A DNA stretch of 64,000 nucleotides from Halomonas sp. ML-15 (GTDB taxonomy: Bacteria > Pseudomonadota > Gammaproteobacteria > Pseudomonadales > Halomonadaceae): positions 680,945 through 744,944 of the forward strand of contig NZ_JACXZT010000019.1 in NCBI RefSeq assembly GCF_014779595.1. Reading direction: 5' to 3'. Positions within the stretch are counted from its first letter, which is position 1; every line of letters starts with the position of its first letter. The position numbers and the translations under genes are program-made. The notes under the pieces are model-generated. The model was not told the DNA's origin and did no database searches. It was given only the letters and a program-made list of their open reading frames with translations. Below are positions 18,333 through 27,712 of the stretch, piece after piece.

Positions 18333-18920
18333 TTAGCGGGCCAGCAGCTGGCCCAGCTCGGGGTCGCGGAAGGTGCGGTTCAAACCGTCGCTGAGCAGGT
18401 CGTTGACCATGCGCGTGTTGGTGTCCTGATCGGGGCGTACCGCGTAGCTCTGGGTGCGGCGTGAGGTATAGGTGCCGGTGTAGGTATTGCGCTGGTTGAC
18501 CGCCTCGGCGCGGAACACTGCTTCGAGCACCGCTTCGCCGAGCACTGGCACACCATCGCCGCGGGCGTAGTCGAGGCGGGTCAGCGTCAGGGTCAGTGAG
18601 GGCCGGCCGTCGCTGGGCTGAGTAGTAGGCGAGAAACCCATGCGGCGCACCGCAGCCTCGGCCTGCTCCTGCAGTTTGGGCACCACGTCATGGGAGTTGA
18701 CGGTGATCTGGGCCGCCGACATCGCCGAGCCGCTGCGCGTGCCCAGCACCTCGGACTCGCGTTCGTCGACCACGTTGACGGTGACTTCCTGACCGCCGCC
18801 GCTCTGGGGAATGTCGGCGGTGATCTGCGGGTCTACCTGCAGATAGTGAGGGCTGGTGCAGCCGGCCAGAGCCAGCGCGGCGGCGGCAAACAGAGTGCGT
18901 AATCCGCAACGAGACAGCAT
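18333..18920 (-). CDS. YajG family lipoprotein
   Basis: 195 residues with a lipoprotein signal peptide (FAAAALALAGC, lipobox LAGC, mature Cys at about residue 21). The body matches the YajG family (VDPQITADIP, SLTLTLTRLDYA). It is an outer- or inner-membrane lipoprotein of unknown function. The start at 18920 is preferred over an ATG seven codons upstream because it gives a standard-length signal peptide. It stands alone between a terminator and the cys operon. Confidence 0.85.
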   Translation of the reverse strand: MLSRCGLRTLFAAAALALAGCTSPHYLQVDPQITADIPQSGGGQEVTVNVVDERESEVLGTRSGSAMSAAQITVNSHDVVPKLQEQAEAAVRRMGFSPTTQPSDGRPSLTLTLTRLDYARGDGVPVLGEAVLEAVFRAEAVNQRNTYTGTYTSRRTQSYAVRPDQDTNTRMVNDLLSDGLNRTFRDPELGQLLAR

Positions 18921-19057
18921 GCGAAACTCCTGAATGATCAACAGGCGGAAGGTGGTGCGTCGAGTATAAGCCTCTGCCGCCCGGCTGGCACGCCTTCAAA
19001 CCTCACTTCAGCCTGTTGCCGATCTCCATTGCGAAACGTCGCCGTTATAACGCTGGT

Positions 19058-20149
19058 TCAGGCCGCGGTGGGCTGGCGCCGCTTGGCGGTTTCATCGTCG
19101 AAGCGGTGCCAGCGGCGCGGGATCGCATAGAGCCGCTGGCCGCGGCTGATCGCCAGGCGCTCGAAGTCTGCGTGGCGCACCGTGGCCAGCCACGGTGCCG
19201 GCAGCCAGTCGGCCTCCAGCTCGACCCGTACCTCGGCGCCTATCGGCGAGATCGAGGTGACCGTGACCGGCAGCCGGGCGGCATCGCTCGGCGCATCGGC
19301 CAGCTTGACCTCGTGGGGGCGCAGCAGCAACTCTTCGCGGCCGTCGTCGAGCTCGCTCACCGCCAGCTGGGCGTCACCGCAGGTCAGCACGCCGTTGCGC
19401 ACGTCGCCCTCGAGGCGGTTGACGTCGCCGAGGAACTCGAACACGAAGCGGTTGGCCGGGGCGCGGTAGAGCGCCTCGGGGGTATCGATCTGCTCGATGC
19501 GGCCGTTGCTCATTACCACCACACGGTCGGAGAGCTCCAGCGCCTCCTCCTGATCGTGGGTGACGAACACGCTGGTGAAGTTGAGCTCATCGTGCAGGTG
19601 GCGCAGCCAGCGGCGCAGGTCCTGGCGCACCTTGGCGTCCAGTGCGCCGAACGGCTCGTCGAGGAGCAGCACATCGGGGCGCAGCGCCAGTGCCCGGGCC
19701 AGCGAGACGCGCTGCTGCTGGCCGCCGGAGAGCTGCGCCGGATAGCGCTTGGCGAAGTCCTCGAGCTGTACCATCTCCAGCAGGCGATGCACCCGGGCGC
19801 GGATCTCGCCGCTTGAGGGTCTCTGCTTGCGCGGCATCACGGTGAGGCCGAAGGCGACGTTGTCGAACACCGTCATATGCCGGAACAGCGCATAGTGCTG
19901 GAACACGAAGCCGATGCGCCGGTCGCGCACATGGACCTGGGTGACGTCGCGGTCGCCGAACTGAATGCGCCCGGCGGGCTTGGCGTCGGCCTGCTCGAGC
20001 CCGGCGATGATGCGCAGCAGGGTGGTCTTGCCCGACCCCGAGGGGCCGAGCAGGCCGACCAGCTCGCCATCGTGGATGTCGAGATCGATCGGCTCCAGCG
20101 CCTGGGTGCGGCCGAAGGTCTTGGCAATATTGGTCAGACGGATGCTCAT
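19058..20149 (-). CDS. cysA: Sulfate/thiosulfate ABC transporter ATP-binding protein
   Basis: 363 residues with Walker [14 protein letters not shown], signature [16 protein letters not shown] and Walker [16 protein letters not shown]-terminal TOBE-like regulatory domain ([14 protein letters not shown]) places it in the CysA/CUT1-type group. It drives sulfate and thiosulfate import with CysT and CysW. It is the last gene of the cys operon, one base after cysW. Confidence 0.95.
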   Translation of the reverse strand: MSIRLTNIAKTFGRTQALEPIDLDIHDGELVGLLGPSGSGKTTLLRIIAGLEQADAKPAGRIQFGDRDVTQVHVRDRRIGFVFQHYALFRHMTVFDNVAFGLTVMPRKQRPSSGEIRARVHRLLEMVQLEDFAKRYPAQLSGGQQQRVSLARALALRPDVLLLDEPFGALDAKVRQDLRRWLRHLHDELNFTSVFVTHDQEEALELSDRVVVMSNGRIEQIDTPEALYRAPANRFVFEFLGDVNRLEGDVRNGVLTCGDAQLAVSELDDGREELLLRPHEVKLADAPSDAARLPVTVTSISPIGAEVRVELEADWLPAPWLATVRHADFERLAISRGQRLYAIPRRWHRFDDETAKRRQPTAA

Positions 20150-20150
20150 C

Positions 20151-20972
20151 TCAAGCCTCCTGGCGCGCGGCGCGCCATTCGAGGCTGGCCTTGGCGGCCA
20201 GCGTCAGCAAAGCGATCAGGGCCAACAGCGCGGCGCTGGCGAAGGCGCCCACGGTGTTGTAGTCCTGGTAGAGCTGCTCCAGATGCAGCGGCAGGGTGTT
20301 GGTCTGGCCGCGGATGGCCCCGGAGACCACCGACACGGCACCGAACTCGCCCACTGCCCGGGCGTTGGTGAGGATCACCCCGTAGAGCAGCGCCCAGCGA
20401 ATATTGGGCAGCGTGACCCGGCGAAACAGCGTCCAGCCCGAGGCGCCAAGGGTCACCGCCGCCTCTTCGTCCCGCGAGCCTTGGGCCTGCATCAGCGGAA
20501 TCAGCTCACGGGCCACGAACGGGCAGGTGACGAAGATGGTCACCATCAGAATCCCCGGCCAGGCGAACATCAGCTGGATATCGTAGCCGTCGAGCCAGCC
20601 GCCGATCCAGCCGTTGCGCCCGTAGAGCAGCAGGTAGACCAGGCCGGCGACCACCGGCGACACCGCAAAGGGGATGTCGATCAGGGTCTGCAGCAGGCGC
20701 CGCCCGGGGAAGCTGAAGCGGGTCACCAGCCAGGCCAGCGCCACGCCGAATACCAGGCAGACGGGGATCGTCAGCACGGTGATGAACAGCGTCAGGCCGA
20801 TGGCGCGCAGGGTGTAGTGGTTGCTGACGTTACGCCAGAACACCTCCATGCCCTGGGAGAAGGCCTGGGCGAAGATTGCCACCAGCGGTAGCAGCAGGAA
20901 CAGCGCCGCCAACAGCACGGCGCTGATCACCAGAATGCGCCGTACCCGCGGCGCGTCACCGATCCGTTGCAT
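20151..20972 (-). CDS. cysW: Sulfate ABC transporter permease CysW
   Basis: 273 residues with six membrane segments and the permease EAA loop ([22 protein letters not shown]). [11 protein letters not shown] is typical of sulfate permeases. The start overlaps the cysT stop by one base (TGATG); the longer open frame upstream is noise inside cysT. It pairs with CysT to form the membrane channel. Confidence 0.94.
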   Translation of the reverse strand: MQRIGDAPRVRRILVISAVLLAALFLLLPLVAIFAQAFSQGMEVFWRNVSNHYTLRAIGLTLFITVLTIPVCLVFGVALAWLVTRFSFPGRRLLQTLIDIPFAVSPVVAGLVYLLLYGRNGWIGGWLDGYDIQLMFAWPGILMVTIFVTCPFVARELIPLMQAQGSRDEEAAVTLGASGWTLFRRVTLPNIRWALLYGVILTNARAVGEFGAVSVVSGAIRGQTNTLPLHLEQLYQDYNTVGAFASAALLALIALLTLAAKASLEWRAARQEA

Positions 20973-21829
20973 CAGCCGCGTCCTCCATGCAGGCGCTTGA
21001 TAAAGTGCCCCTGCCAGATATTGATCGCCAGTAGCAGCGCCAGCGACACGGCCAGTACCACCGAGGCGATGGCCGAGGCGCCGACGTAGTCGTACTCCTG
21101 GAGCTTGACGAAAATCATCAGCGCGGTGATCTCGGTCTCGTAGGGGGAATTGCCGGCGATAAAGATGATCGCCCCGAACTCGCCCAGCGAGCGCACGAAG
21201 GCCAGCCCGGTACCGGTCACCAGCGCCGGCCACAGGTGCGGCAGGATCACCCGTCGAAACGCCGTCGCGTCGCTCGCGCCCAGGGTCAGCGCGGCCTCGT
21301 CGACCTCGTTGGGCAGATCCTCGAGCACCGGCTGCACCGTGCGCACCACGAACGGAATACTGGTAAAGGCCATGGCCAGGGCGATACCCACCCAGGTGTA
21401 GGCGACCTGAATGCCCAGCGGGTCGAGCAGGCGGCCCATCCAGCCGTTGCTCGAGTAGAGCGTGGCCAGGGTGATCCCTGCCACCGCGGTAGGCAGCGCG
21501 AAGGGCAGATCCATCAATGCGTCGAGCAGGCGCTTGCCGGGAAACTCGTAGCGCACCAGCACCCAGGCCAGCAGCAGCCCGAAGGCGGCGTTGACCAGCG
21601 CGGCCACCGCCGCGGCGCCGATGGTCACGGTATAGCTGGCGACGACCCGTCCGTCGGTGATGATCCGCCAGTACTCCGCCAGGCTGATGCCCGACAGCTG
21701 CCCGAATAGACTGGTCATGGGCAGCAGCAGCATCAGCGACACGAAGGTCAGGCTGATGCCCAGCGATAAACCGAAACCCGGCAGCACCCGCTTGGGGGCG
21801 CTGCCGGTGATGTTAGCGAGCGTAATCAT
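20972..21829 (-). CDS. cysT: Sulfate ABC transporter permease CysT (CysU)
   Basis: 285 residues with six membrane segments, the EAA loop DEAALTLGASDATAFRRVILPHLWPA and the family block LGEFGAIIFIAGNSPYETEI. It forms the other half of the sulfate channel. It overlaps the binding-protein gene by four bases (ATGA) and cysW by one base, so the operon is tightly coupled. Confidence 0.94.
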   Translation of the reverse strand: MITLANITGSAPKRVLPGFGLSLGISLTFVSLMLLLPMTSLFGQLSGISLAEYWRIITDGRVVASYTVTIGAAAVAALVNAAFGLLLAWVLVRYEFPGKRLLDALMDLPFALPTAVAGITLATLYSSNGWMGRLLDPLGIQVAYTWVGIALAMAFTSIPFVVRTVQPVLEDLPNEVDEAALTLGASDATAFRRVILPHLWPALVTGTGLAFVRSLGEFGAIIFIAGNSPYETEITALMIFVKLQEYDYVGASAIASVVLAVSLALLLAINIWQGHFIKRLHGGRG

Positions 21830-22848
21830 CTGCGCTGCAGCTGATCCAGCAGGGCGCCATTGGCGAAGTGGTCCTCCATCGCCTCGTCCCAGCTACCGAA
21901 GACGTCTTCGACGCGCAGCAGCTCGGTCTCGGGGAACTGGTCGGAGAACTCTTCGGCCACTGCCTCATTGTTCACGCGATAGTTGAAGCCGGCCAGCTGG
22001 CGCTGAGCGTCTTCGCTATAGAGGTACTCGATGTAGGCCTGGGCCAGGTCGAGGTTGCCGTTGCGCTCGGCGTTGGGGCCGACCACCGCGACCGGGAACT
22101 CGGCCAGGATGCTGACCGGCGGCACGATGACTTCGTAGTCGTCTGTGCCGTACTCGCCGCGGATGTTGTTGACCTCGGACTCGAAGCTGATCAGCACATC
22201 GCCGATGCCGCGCTCGATAAAGCTGGTGGTGGCGCCACGGCCGCCGGTGTCGAATACCGCAACGTTAGCGAGGAAGGTACGCATAAAGTCATGGATCTGC
22301 TCCTCGTCGCCGTCAAACTGATCCTCGGCGAAGCCCCAGGCCGCCAGGTAGGTGTAGCGGCCATTGCCCGAGGTCTTGGGGTTGGGGAACACCATCTCGA
22401 CATCCTCGCGGACCAGGTCGTCCCAGCTCTCGATGCCCTTGGGGTTATCCTTGCGCACCAGGAAAGCGGTGGTGGAGTAGTAGGGCGAGGCGTTGTTGTC
22501 GAAGGCGTCCTGCCAATCCTCGGCGACCAGACCGTCGTCGGCCAGCGCCTGGACGTCGGTGACCTGGTTGTAGGTCACCACGTCGGCGCGCAGACCCTGA
22601 AGGATGGCGCGAGCCTGGGCCGAGGAGCCGCCATGGGACTGCTGCACGTCGATCTCTTCACCGTGCTCTTCCTGCCACCAGGCGATGAACTCGGGGTTGA
22701 TCGCCGAGAACAGTTCACGGGCGATATCGTAGGAGGAGTTGAGCAGCTCGCGCTCGGCGGCCACGCTGGGGGTGACGACGCCAGCGGTCAGCGCGGCGGC
22801 CAGAGAGGCGCCGAGGGCGCCGCGGCGAAACAGGGATGTAGCTGACAT
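21826..22848 (-). CDS. Periplasmic sulfate/thiosulfate-binding protein
   Basis: 340 residues with a Sec signal peptide (ASLAAALTAGVVTPSVAA, cleavage before ERELLNSSYD). The Sbp/CysP fold markers are LLNSSYDIARELF, QSHGGSSAQARAI and FPNPKTSGNGRYTYLAAWG. It delivers sulfate to the CysTWA transporter. The start chosen is six codons inside the longest frame because it gives the usual Met-Ser-basic signal start. It is the first gene of the operon, with a good promoter candidate 75-100 bases upstream. Confidence 0.93.
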   Translation of the reverse strand: MSATSLFRRGALGASLAAALTAGVVTPSVAAERELLNSSYDIARELFSAINPEFIAWWQEEHGEEIDVQQSHGGSSAQARAILQGLRADVVTYNQVTDVQALADDGLVAEDWQDAFDNNASPYYSTTAFLVRKDNPKGIESWDDLVREDVEMVFPNPKTSGNGRYTYLAAWGFAEDQFDGDEEQIHDFMRTFLANVAVFDTGGRGATTSFIERGIGDVLISFESEVNNIRGEYGTDDYEVIVPPVSILAEFPVAVVGPNAERNGNLDLAQAYIEYLYSEDAQRQLAGFNYRVNNEAVAEEFSDQFPETELLRVEDVFGSWDEAMEDHFANGALLDQLQRR

Positions 22849-22922
22849 AGGATTCGGCTCCAGCACAAAGTGTGGTGATTGGAGCGAAGGCTAAACCAAC
22901 GATTAAGGAATGACAATCCCGT

Positions 22923-22951
22923 TTATTATTCAATTTAGCAATATAACGCAA
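22923..22951 (-). promoter_or_regulatory. Sigma-70-type promoter for the sulfate transport operon
   Basis: Reading on the minus strand, TTGCGT (22951-22946) and TAATAA (22928-22923) are separated by exactly 17 bases in a markedly AT-rich stretch. The -10 box is about 75 bases before the binding-protein start. In Escherichia coli the equivalent operon is activated by CysB; the AT-rich ATAACGCAATA region at the -35 would be a plausible CysB site, but this is inference. Confidence 0.6.
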
Positions 22952-22961
22952 TAGTGTGGGT

Positions 22962-24149
22962 TTATATGCCGGTCGCGCGGGGCTGGCGCAGGCAGTAGAG
23001 CCCCACCAGCGGGCCGGGCAGCAGCAGCCAGGCCAGCCACGGCCCTAGCGCCTGCCACAGCGGAATCAGCACGATCAGCGACAGCATCGAGATGGCGAAG
23101 CCGATGGCATTCTGCAGGGTCAGGGCGCTGCCGACGATACGCGCCGGGCAGGCCGCCGCCGAGAGCGCCGAGAACTGCGGCGAGTCGACCACCGCCAGCG
23201 CGCTCCAGAGCGCCAGGAACAGTGCCAGTGGCAGCAGCGACCCGCCGGCCGGTGCCAGCAGTGGGCCGAGCAGCGGGTAGGCCAGGCAGCAGAGCGCCGA
23301 GCCGGCCAAGCCCAGCTGCGCTACCCGGCGGCTGCCGACACGTTGGCTCAGAGCACCGCCCAGCCAGCAGGCCGGGCCGCCCACGGCGATCAGGGTAAAG
23401 GCGAGCAGCGCCAGCTGCGCGGTCTCCAGCCCCGGGGCGGCGGCCAGCAGCATCAGCGGCAGCAGCGCCCACAGCGTATAGAGCTCCCACATATGCCCGA
23501 AGTAGGCGCTGGCCGCGCGCCGAAAGCCGCCGATGGAGAACGCCTCGAGCCCCGCCAGGCGAGCGCCCGGGCCGCCGGCGTGCTGCTTGGCCTGGCGCAC
23601 TTCCGGGGCCTCGCCGAGGCGCCAGACCATGACGCCGCCGGCCACCGCCAGCAGCGAGGCGCCCCAGATGCCGCCCTGCCAAGGGATGCCGGCGCTGAGT
23701 TCGCCCAGGCCACGCAGGCCGTGGGGCAGGGCGGTGCCCAGCACCAGCATCCCCACCAGCCAGGCCAGTCCCAGGCCGCTCTTGCCCGGCGTCCAGCCCA
23801 CCATCAGCTTCATGCCCACCGGGTAGATGCCGGCCAGGCACATGCCGGTGATCACGCGCAGGCCCACCGCGCCCCATAGCCCGCCGGCCCAGGGCAGCAG
23901 GGCGTTGGAGAGCGCGCCGAGCAGGCAGCAGGCGGTGAACAGGCGGCTGGCGTCGAGGCGGTCGGCGAGGCCGCCCAGGCCGATCAGCAGGGTGCCGAGC
24001 AGAAAACCGCCCTGCACGGCGCCGGTCAGCCAGCCGAGGTCGGCGTCGCTGAGCTGCCACAGCGCCTGCAGGTCGGCGAGCACGGCGTTGGGGGTGAACC
24101 ACAGCGCGGTGCCAAATAACTCGGCGATGGCCAGGATGAGCGTGGGCAT
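22962..24149 (-). CDS. MFS transporter
   Basis: 395 residues with about twelve membrane helices. The MFS loop 2-3 motif GGLADRLDASRL is visible near residue 70. The N terminus MPTLILAIAELFGTALWFTP resembles a group of CynX/nitrate-like MFS permeases of unknown substrate. The start at 24149 is preferred, as upstream residues are charged and overlap the rpe promoter region. It is convergent with nothing and divergent from rpe; its stop lies close to the cys promoter. Confidence 0.8.
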   Translation of the reverse strand: MPTLILAIAELFGTALWFTPNAVLADLQALWQLSDADLGWLTGAVQGGFLLGTLLIGLGGLADRLDASRLFTACCLLGALSNALLPWAGGLWGAVGLRVITGMCLAGIYPVGMKLMVGWTPGKSGLGLAWLVGMLVLGTALPHGLRGLGELSAGIPWQGGIWGASLLAVAGGVMVWRLGEAPEVRQAKQHAGGPGARLAGLEAFSIGGFRRAASAYFGHMWELYTLWALLPLMLLAAAPGLETAQLALLAFTLIAVGGPACWLGGALSQRVGSRRVAQLGLAGSALCCLAYPLLGPLLAPAGGSLLPLALFLALWSALAVVDSPQFSALSAAACPARIVGSALTLQNAIGFAISMLSLIVLIPLWQALGPWLAWLLLPGPLVGLYCLRQPRATGI

Positions 24150-24232
24150 GACGATTCCGTGTCGCGGTTTTTGGTAGACTTGCCCGCCTAGACTACTCAA
24201 CTTTGCGACCCCGTATCAGAGGAAAGCGCCTC

Positions 24233-24928
24233 ATGGCCACCCCCCGCGACTTCAAGATCGCTCCTTCCATACTCTCCGCCAACTTCGCTCGCCTGGGCGA
24301 AGAGGTCGACGACGTGCTCGCCTCGGGGGCCGATATCGTCCACTTCGACGTGATGGACAACCACTACGTGCCCAACCTGACCATCGGGCCGATGGTCTGC
24401 GAGGCGCTGCGCAAGCACGGCGTCACCGCCCCCATCGACGCCCACCTGATGGTCAAGCCGGTGGACCGGCTGATCGGCGACTTTATCGACGCTGGGGCCA
24501 GCTACATCACCTTTCATCCCGAGGCCTCCGAGCATGTCGACCGCTCGCTGCAGCTGATCCGCGACGGCGGCGTCAAGTCGGGGCTGGTGTTCAACCCGGC
24601 CACGCCGCTCTCCTACCTCGACTATGTGATGGACAAGGTCGACATGATCCTGCTGATGAGCGTCAACCCCGGCTTCGGCGGCCAGTCGTTCTTGCCTAGT
24701 ACCCTCGACAAGCTGCGCGAGGCGCGGGCGCGCATCGACGCCTCGGGGCGCGATATTCGCCTCGAGATCGACGGTGGGGTAAAGGTCGACAATATCGCCG
24801 AGATCGCCCGCGCCGGTGCCGATACCTTCGTCGCTGGCTCGGCGATCTTCAAGGCGCGCAATGCCGAGGAGCCGAATCGCTATGACGGCGTGCTCAAGGC
24901 GCTGCGCGACGAGCTGGCCAGTGTCTGA
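24233..24928 (+). CDS. rpe: Ribulose-phosphate 3-epimerase
   Basis: 231 residues. Family blocks are [39 protein letters not shown] and [12 protein letters not shown], carrying the metal-binding His and Asp residues of the TIM barrel. It interconverts ribulose-5-phosphate and xylulose-5-phosphate. The rpe-gph-trpE order in this window matches Pseudomonas, although a GIY-YIG gene and an NADH dehydrogenase gene intervene here. The GIY-YIG gene start overlaps its stop. Confidence 0.96.
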   Translation: MATPRDFKIAPSILSANFARLGEEVDDVLASGADIVHFDVMDNHYVPNLTIGPMVCEALRKHGVTAPIDAHLMVKPVDRLIGDFIDAGASYITFHPEASEHVDRSLQLIRDGGVKSGLVFNPATPLSYLDYVMDKVDMILLMSVNPGFGGQSFLPSTLDKLREARARIDASGRDIRLEIDGGVKVDNIAEIARAGADTFVAGSAIFKARNAEEPNRYDGVLKALRDELASV

Positions 24929-25205
24929 CGACTCGTCCGATGGGCCGGTCTGGTACCTCTATCTGGTCGAGACCGCGGCCGGTGCGCTCTATACCGGCAT
25001 CAGCACCGACGTGACGCGGCGCTTTGCCGAGCACTGCGGCGGCAAGCGCGGCGCCCGGGCGCTGCGCGGCAAGGGGCCCTTGACACTGGTGCATCAGCAG
25101 GCGGTAGGCAGCCACACCGAGGCGCTGCGATTGGAGCGCGAGATCAAGCGGATGGCGGCCCCGGCCAAGCGCGCCTGGTTGGCGCGCCGGGGCGGGGCTC
25201 AGTGA
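24921..25205 (+). CDS. GIY-YIG nuclease superfamily protein (YhbQ-like)
   Basis: 94 residues from a GTG that overlaps the rpe stop by eight bases. The GIY-YIG signature is [19 protein letters not shown], with the YhbQ-type [17 protein letters not shown] and the conserved [12 protein letters not shown] containing the catalytic-type Glu. Small stand-alone GIY-YIG proteins act on damaged or branched DNA in vitro. Translational coupling to rpe fixes the start; the longer frame upstream lies inside rpe. Confidence 0.88.
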   Translation: MSDDSSDGPVWYLYLVETAAGALYTGISTDVTRRFAEHCGGKRGARALRGKGPLTLVHQQAVGSHTEALRLEREIKRMAAPAKRAWLARRGGAQ

Positions 25206-25206
25206 C

Positions 25207-26505
25207 TCAGTGCAGTTTCATCTTCGGCTTCAGGAAGCGGTTGATGCCGTCGACCACGATGGTCATGCCGGTCTTGATCGCGCCGTGAATCGCAAACTGG
25301 TGCATGCGGTAGAGCGAGGCGTAGAACAGCTTGGCGATGCGGCCCTCGAGGAACAGGCTGCGCGCCGAGGCGCCGCGCATCAGGCTGCCCACCGCATCGA
25401 AGTGCGCCAGTGAGATCAGCGAGCCGCGGTCGCGGAACACGAACGGCTTGAGCGGCTTGTCCTCGAGGGTCGCCAGCAGGTTGCGGTAGAGCCGCGAGGC
25501 CTGCTGGTGGGCGGCCTGGGCCCGCGGCGGCACCGGCTTGCCATCCGACTGCAGGCAGCTGGCACAGTCGCCGAAGGCGAAGATGCGCGGGTCGTCGAGA
25601 CTCTGCAGCTCGGCGTTGACCTTGATCTGGTGGTTGCGCTCGGTGGCAAGCCCCAGCTCGGAGAGGAACGGCGGCGCCTTGATGCCCGCCGCCCACACGC
25701 TGAGGTCGGTCTCGATGCGGGTGCCGTCGGCGGTGATGAAGCCTTCCGTGTCGGCCTGGGTGACCCGGGTCTCGACGTGGATATTGACGCCGAGCTTCTC
25801 CAGCTCACGGTGGACCGCCTGGGTGATGCGGTCCGGCAGCGCCGGCAGAATGCTCGGCGCGGCTTCGATCAGGTGCACGTCGAGCTGGCCGCTATCCATA
25901 TTGGTAAAGCCGTAGCTGTGCAGCATCTTGGAGGCGTCGTAGAGCTCGGCGGCGAGCTCCACCCCGGTGGCGCCGGCGCCGACGATGCCCACTGCCAGTT
26001 TGGGATGCACGCGGCGCTCCGGGTCGCTGTAGCGCAGGAAGGTGTTGAGCATGTCGTGGCGAAACGCCTCGGCCTGCTTGGGGCTGTCGAGGAAGTGGCA
26101 GTGGTCGGCCACGCCGGGGGTGCCGAAGTCGTTGGAGACACTGCCCAGCGCCAGCACCAGGTAGTCGTAGTGCAGGTTGCGCGAGGGCAGCACCACGCTG
26201 CCGTCGTCGTCGAGGATCGGCGCCAGGGCAAGGGTCTGGGCCTCGCGATCCAGATCGCTGAGGGTGCCGCGCTGGAACTGGTAGCCGTGGGCCTTGGAGT
26301 GGCCCTGATAGGAGACCTCATCGAGGCCCGAGTCGAGGACACCGGTGGCGACCTCGTGGAGCAGCGGTTTCCAGATATGGGTAGGGTTGCGGTCGACGAG
26401 CACGATCTCGGCACGCTTACGCTTGCCGAGCTTGCGTCCGAGCCGAGTGACCAGCTCGAGTCCGCCTGCGCCGCCGCCCACCACCACGATGCGTGGTAGA
26501 GACAT
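25207..26505 (-). CDS. ndh: Type II NADH dehydrogenase (NDH-2 like FAD oxidoreductase)
   Basis: 432 residues. An N-terminal dinucleotide-binding motif VVVGGGAGGLELVTRLG, a second GIVGAGATGVELAAEL near residue 170 for NADH, and FAFGDCASCL near residue 305 for FAD are visible. The C terminus has amphipathic and basic stretches used by NDH-2 for membrane attachment. It passes electrons from NADH to quinone without proton pumping. Its tail ends one base from the GIY-YIG stop, so the two genes converge with no terminator space. Confidence 0.9.
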   Translation of the reverse strand: MSLPRIVVVGGGAGGLELVTRLGRKLGKRKRAEIVLVDRNPTHIWKPLLHEVATGVLDSGLDEVSYQGHSKAHGYQFQRGTLSDLDREAQTLALAPILDDDGSVVLPSRNLHYDYLVLALGSVSNDFGTPGVADHCHFLDSPKQAEAFRHDMLNTFLRYSDPERRVHPKLAVGIVGAGATGVELAAELYDASKMLHSYGFTNMDSGQLDVHLIEAAPSILPALPDRITQAVHRELEKLGVNIHVETRVTQADTEGFITADGTRIETDLSVWAAGIKAPPFLSELGLATERNHQIKVNAELQSLDDPRIFAFGDCASCLQSDGKPVPPRAQAAHQQASRLYRNLLATLEDKPLKPFVFRDRGSLISLAHFDAVGSLMRGASARSLFLEGRIAKLFYASLYRMHQFAIHGAIKTGMTIVVDGINRFLKPKMKLH

Positions 26506-26741
26506 GAGAGACTCCAGAAATGATGAAAAGGATCAGCAAATGCATCGCCTGGGTCGGAGCAGCGGCACGCGGGGCGAGGACGCTACCCGGTAACGGCGAT
26601 ATCTGCGCCTAGCATAGGCCGGGGAGAGGCGTTTTCCTATGGGTGATCGGTGATTCGGGGCATGTTCTTTCGTAATATTACATGCATAAAATGGATGTAG
26701 ATTGCGTCGTACTGGGCAACTTATTGAAAGGAAAAGAGATA

Positions 26742-27407
26742 ATGCATCCACTCCTGCAGGGCGTGAAACTGGTGGTCTTCGACCTCGACGGCACCCTGGT
26801 CGATTCGGTGCCGGATCTGGCCGCCGCGGTGGACGCCGCCCTGGCCGACGATGGCCTGAGTGCCCGTGGTGAGGCGCGGGTGCGGGACTGGGTCGGCAAC
26901 GGCTCGCACAAGCTGATCGAACGCGCCCTTGACGATGCGCTGGGTGAGCTGCCAAGCGCCGAACGGCAGGAGAGGGGGCATGCCCGCTTTCTGCATCACT
27001 ATGGGCTGGCGCCGAATAGGCTGACGCGGCTCTACCCCGGTGTGCGCGAGGCCCTCGACGGCCTGCGCGCTGCCGACATGCCGCTGGGACTGGTCACCAA
27101 CAAGCCGCAGGCCTTTATTGCGCCGATCCTCGAGGGCTTCGGCCTGGCCGATCACTTCGGGCTCTGCCTGGGCGGCGATGCACTGCCTCAGAAGAAGCCC
27201 GACCCGGCGCCGCTGCTTCACCTGGCGCGGCACTTCCGGGTCGCCCCCGGCGACTGCCTGATGGTCGGCGACTCGCGCCATGACATCGAGGCGGGGCGTC
27301 GCGCCGGCTTTCGTACCCTGGCGGTGCCCTACGGCTATAATCACGGTGAGCCGGTGGCCGCGAGCCGGCCGGATGCCCTGGTTGAATCGCTTGCGGAACT
27401 CGTTTAG
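26742..27407 (+). CDS. gph: Phosphoglycolate phosphatase
   Basis: 221 residues, HAD superfamily. Motif I is VVFDLDGTLVDSVPDL, motif II GLVTNKPQ, motif III is the Lys in QKKPDPAP and motif IV MVGDSRHDIEAGRRAG. It hydrolyses 2-phosphoglycolate arising from DNA repair. The start at 26742 has AAAGGAAAAGAG upstream; an ATG at 26682 extends the frame by 20 residues but lacks family similarity. It lies upstream of trpE as in Pseudomonas. Confidence 0.93.
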   Translation: MHPLLQGVKLVVFDLDGTLVDSVPDLAAAVDAALADDGLSARGEARVRDWVGNGSHKLIERALDDALGELPSAERQERGHARFLHHYGLAPNRLTRLYPGVREALDGLRAADMPLGLVTNKPQAFIAPILEGFGLADHFGLCLGGDALPQKKPDPAPLLHLARHFRVAPGDCLMVGDSRHDIEAGRRAGFRTLAVPYGYNHGEPVAASRPDALVESLAELV

Positions 27408-27482
27408 GGTTTTGAATCAACGAGATCGCGCTTTCATCTCGGCTCGGCCACGGTTGGCCAAGCCTCGACCCACGGACAGCCC

Positions 27483-27575
27483 ATGACGCTGCAACCCTCT
27501 CTCTCCCCCCGGCTCGCGGTCGCCCTTATCGGCGGCGGCGCGCTGATGCGCGACGTCAAGCGCTGGCGATGGTGA
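27483..27575 (+). CDS. trpL: trp leader peptide
   Basis: A 30-residue frame upstream of trpE ends in KRWRW, with TGG codons at positions 28 and 30 immediately before the stop. It sits 75 bases after gph and 138 bases before the trpE start. This is the hallmark of a transcription-attenuation leader: ribosome stalling at the Trp codons when charged tRNA-Trp is scarce would favour antitermination. The ribosome site is weak and the Trp pair is separated by one Arg. A downstream hairpin (27625-27654) could be the regulatory stem. Confidence 0.7.
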   Translation: MTLQPSLSPRLAVALIGGGALMRDVKRWRW

Positions 27576-27624
27576 CGACACACCGCCGCTGAGCGCGCCC
27601 GCACGACCATCGAGATGGCCAGCC

Positions 27625-27654
27625 GTCGGGCCGCCCCCCTATGAGCGGGCCGAC
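27625..27654 (+). promoter_or_regulatory. Candidate attenuator hairpin in the trpE leader
   Basis: GTCGGGCCGC pairs with GCGGGCCGAC (one mismatch) around a CCCCCTATGA loop, 50 bases after the leader-peptide stop. Upstream GGCCAGCC segments could compete for pairing. No T-run follows, so whether it terminates transcription is uncertain. Confidence 0.45.
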
Positions 27655-27712
27655 TCCGATATCCGGTGCCAGGCCCCGCGTAAGATGACAAGACTGTGAG
27701 GATACGCCGGGC

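Noticed and set aside
22930-24102. 390-residue frame antisense-register to the MFS gene
   Set aside because: An alternative frame of the same strand rich in Arg/Gly/Ala; the MFS frame has clear membrane helices.
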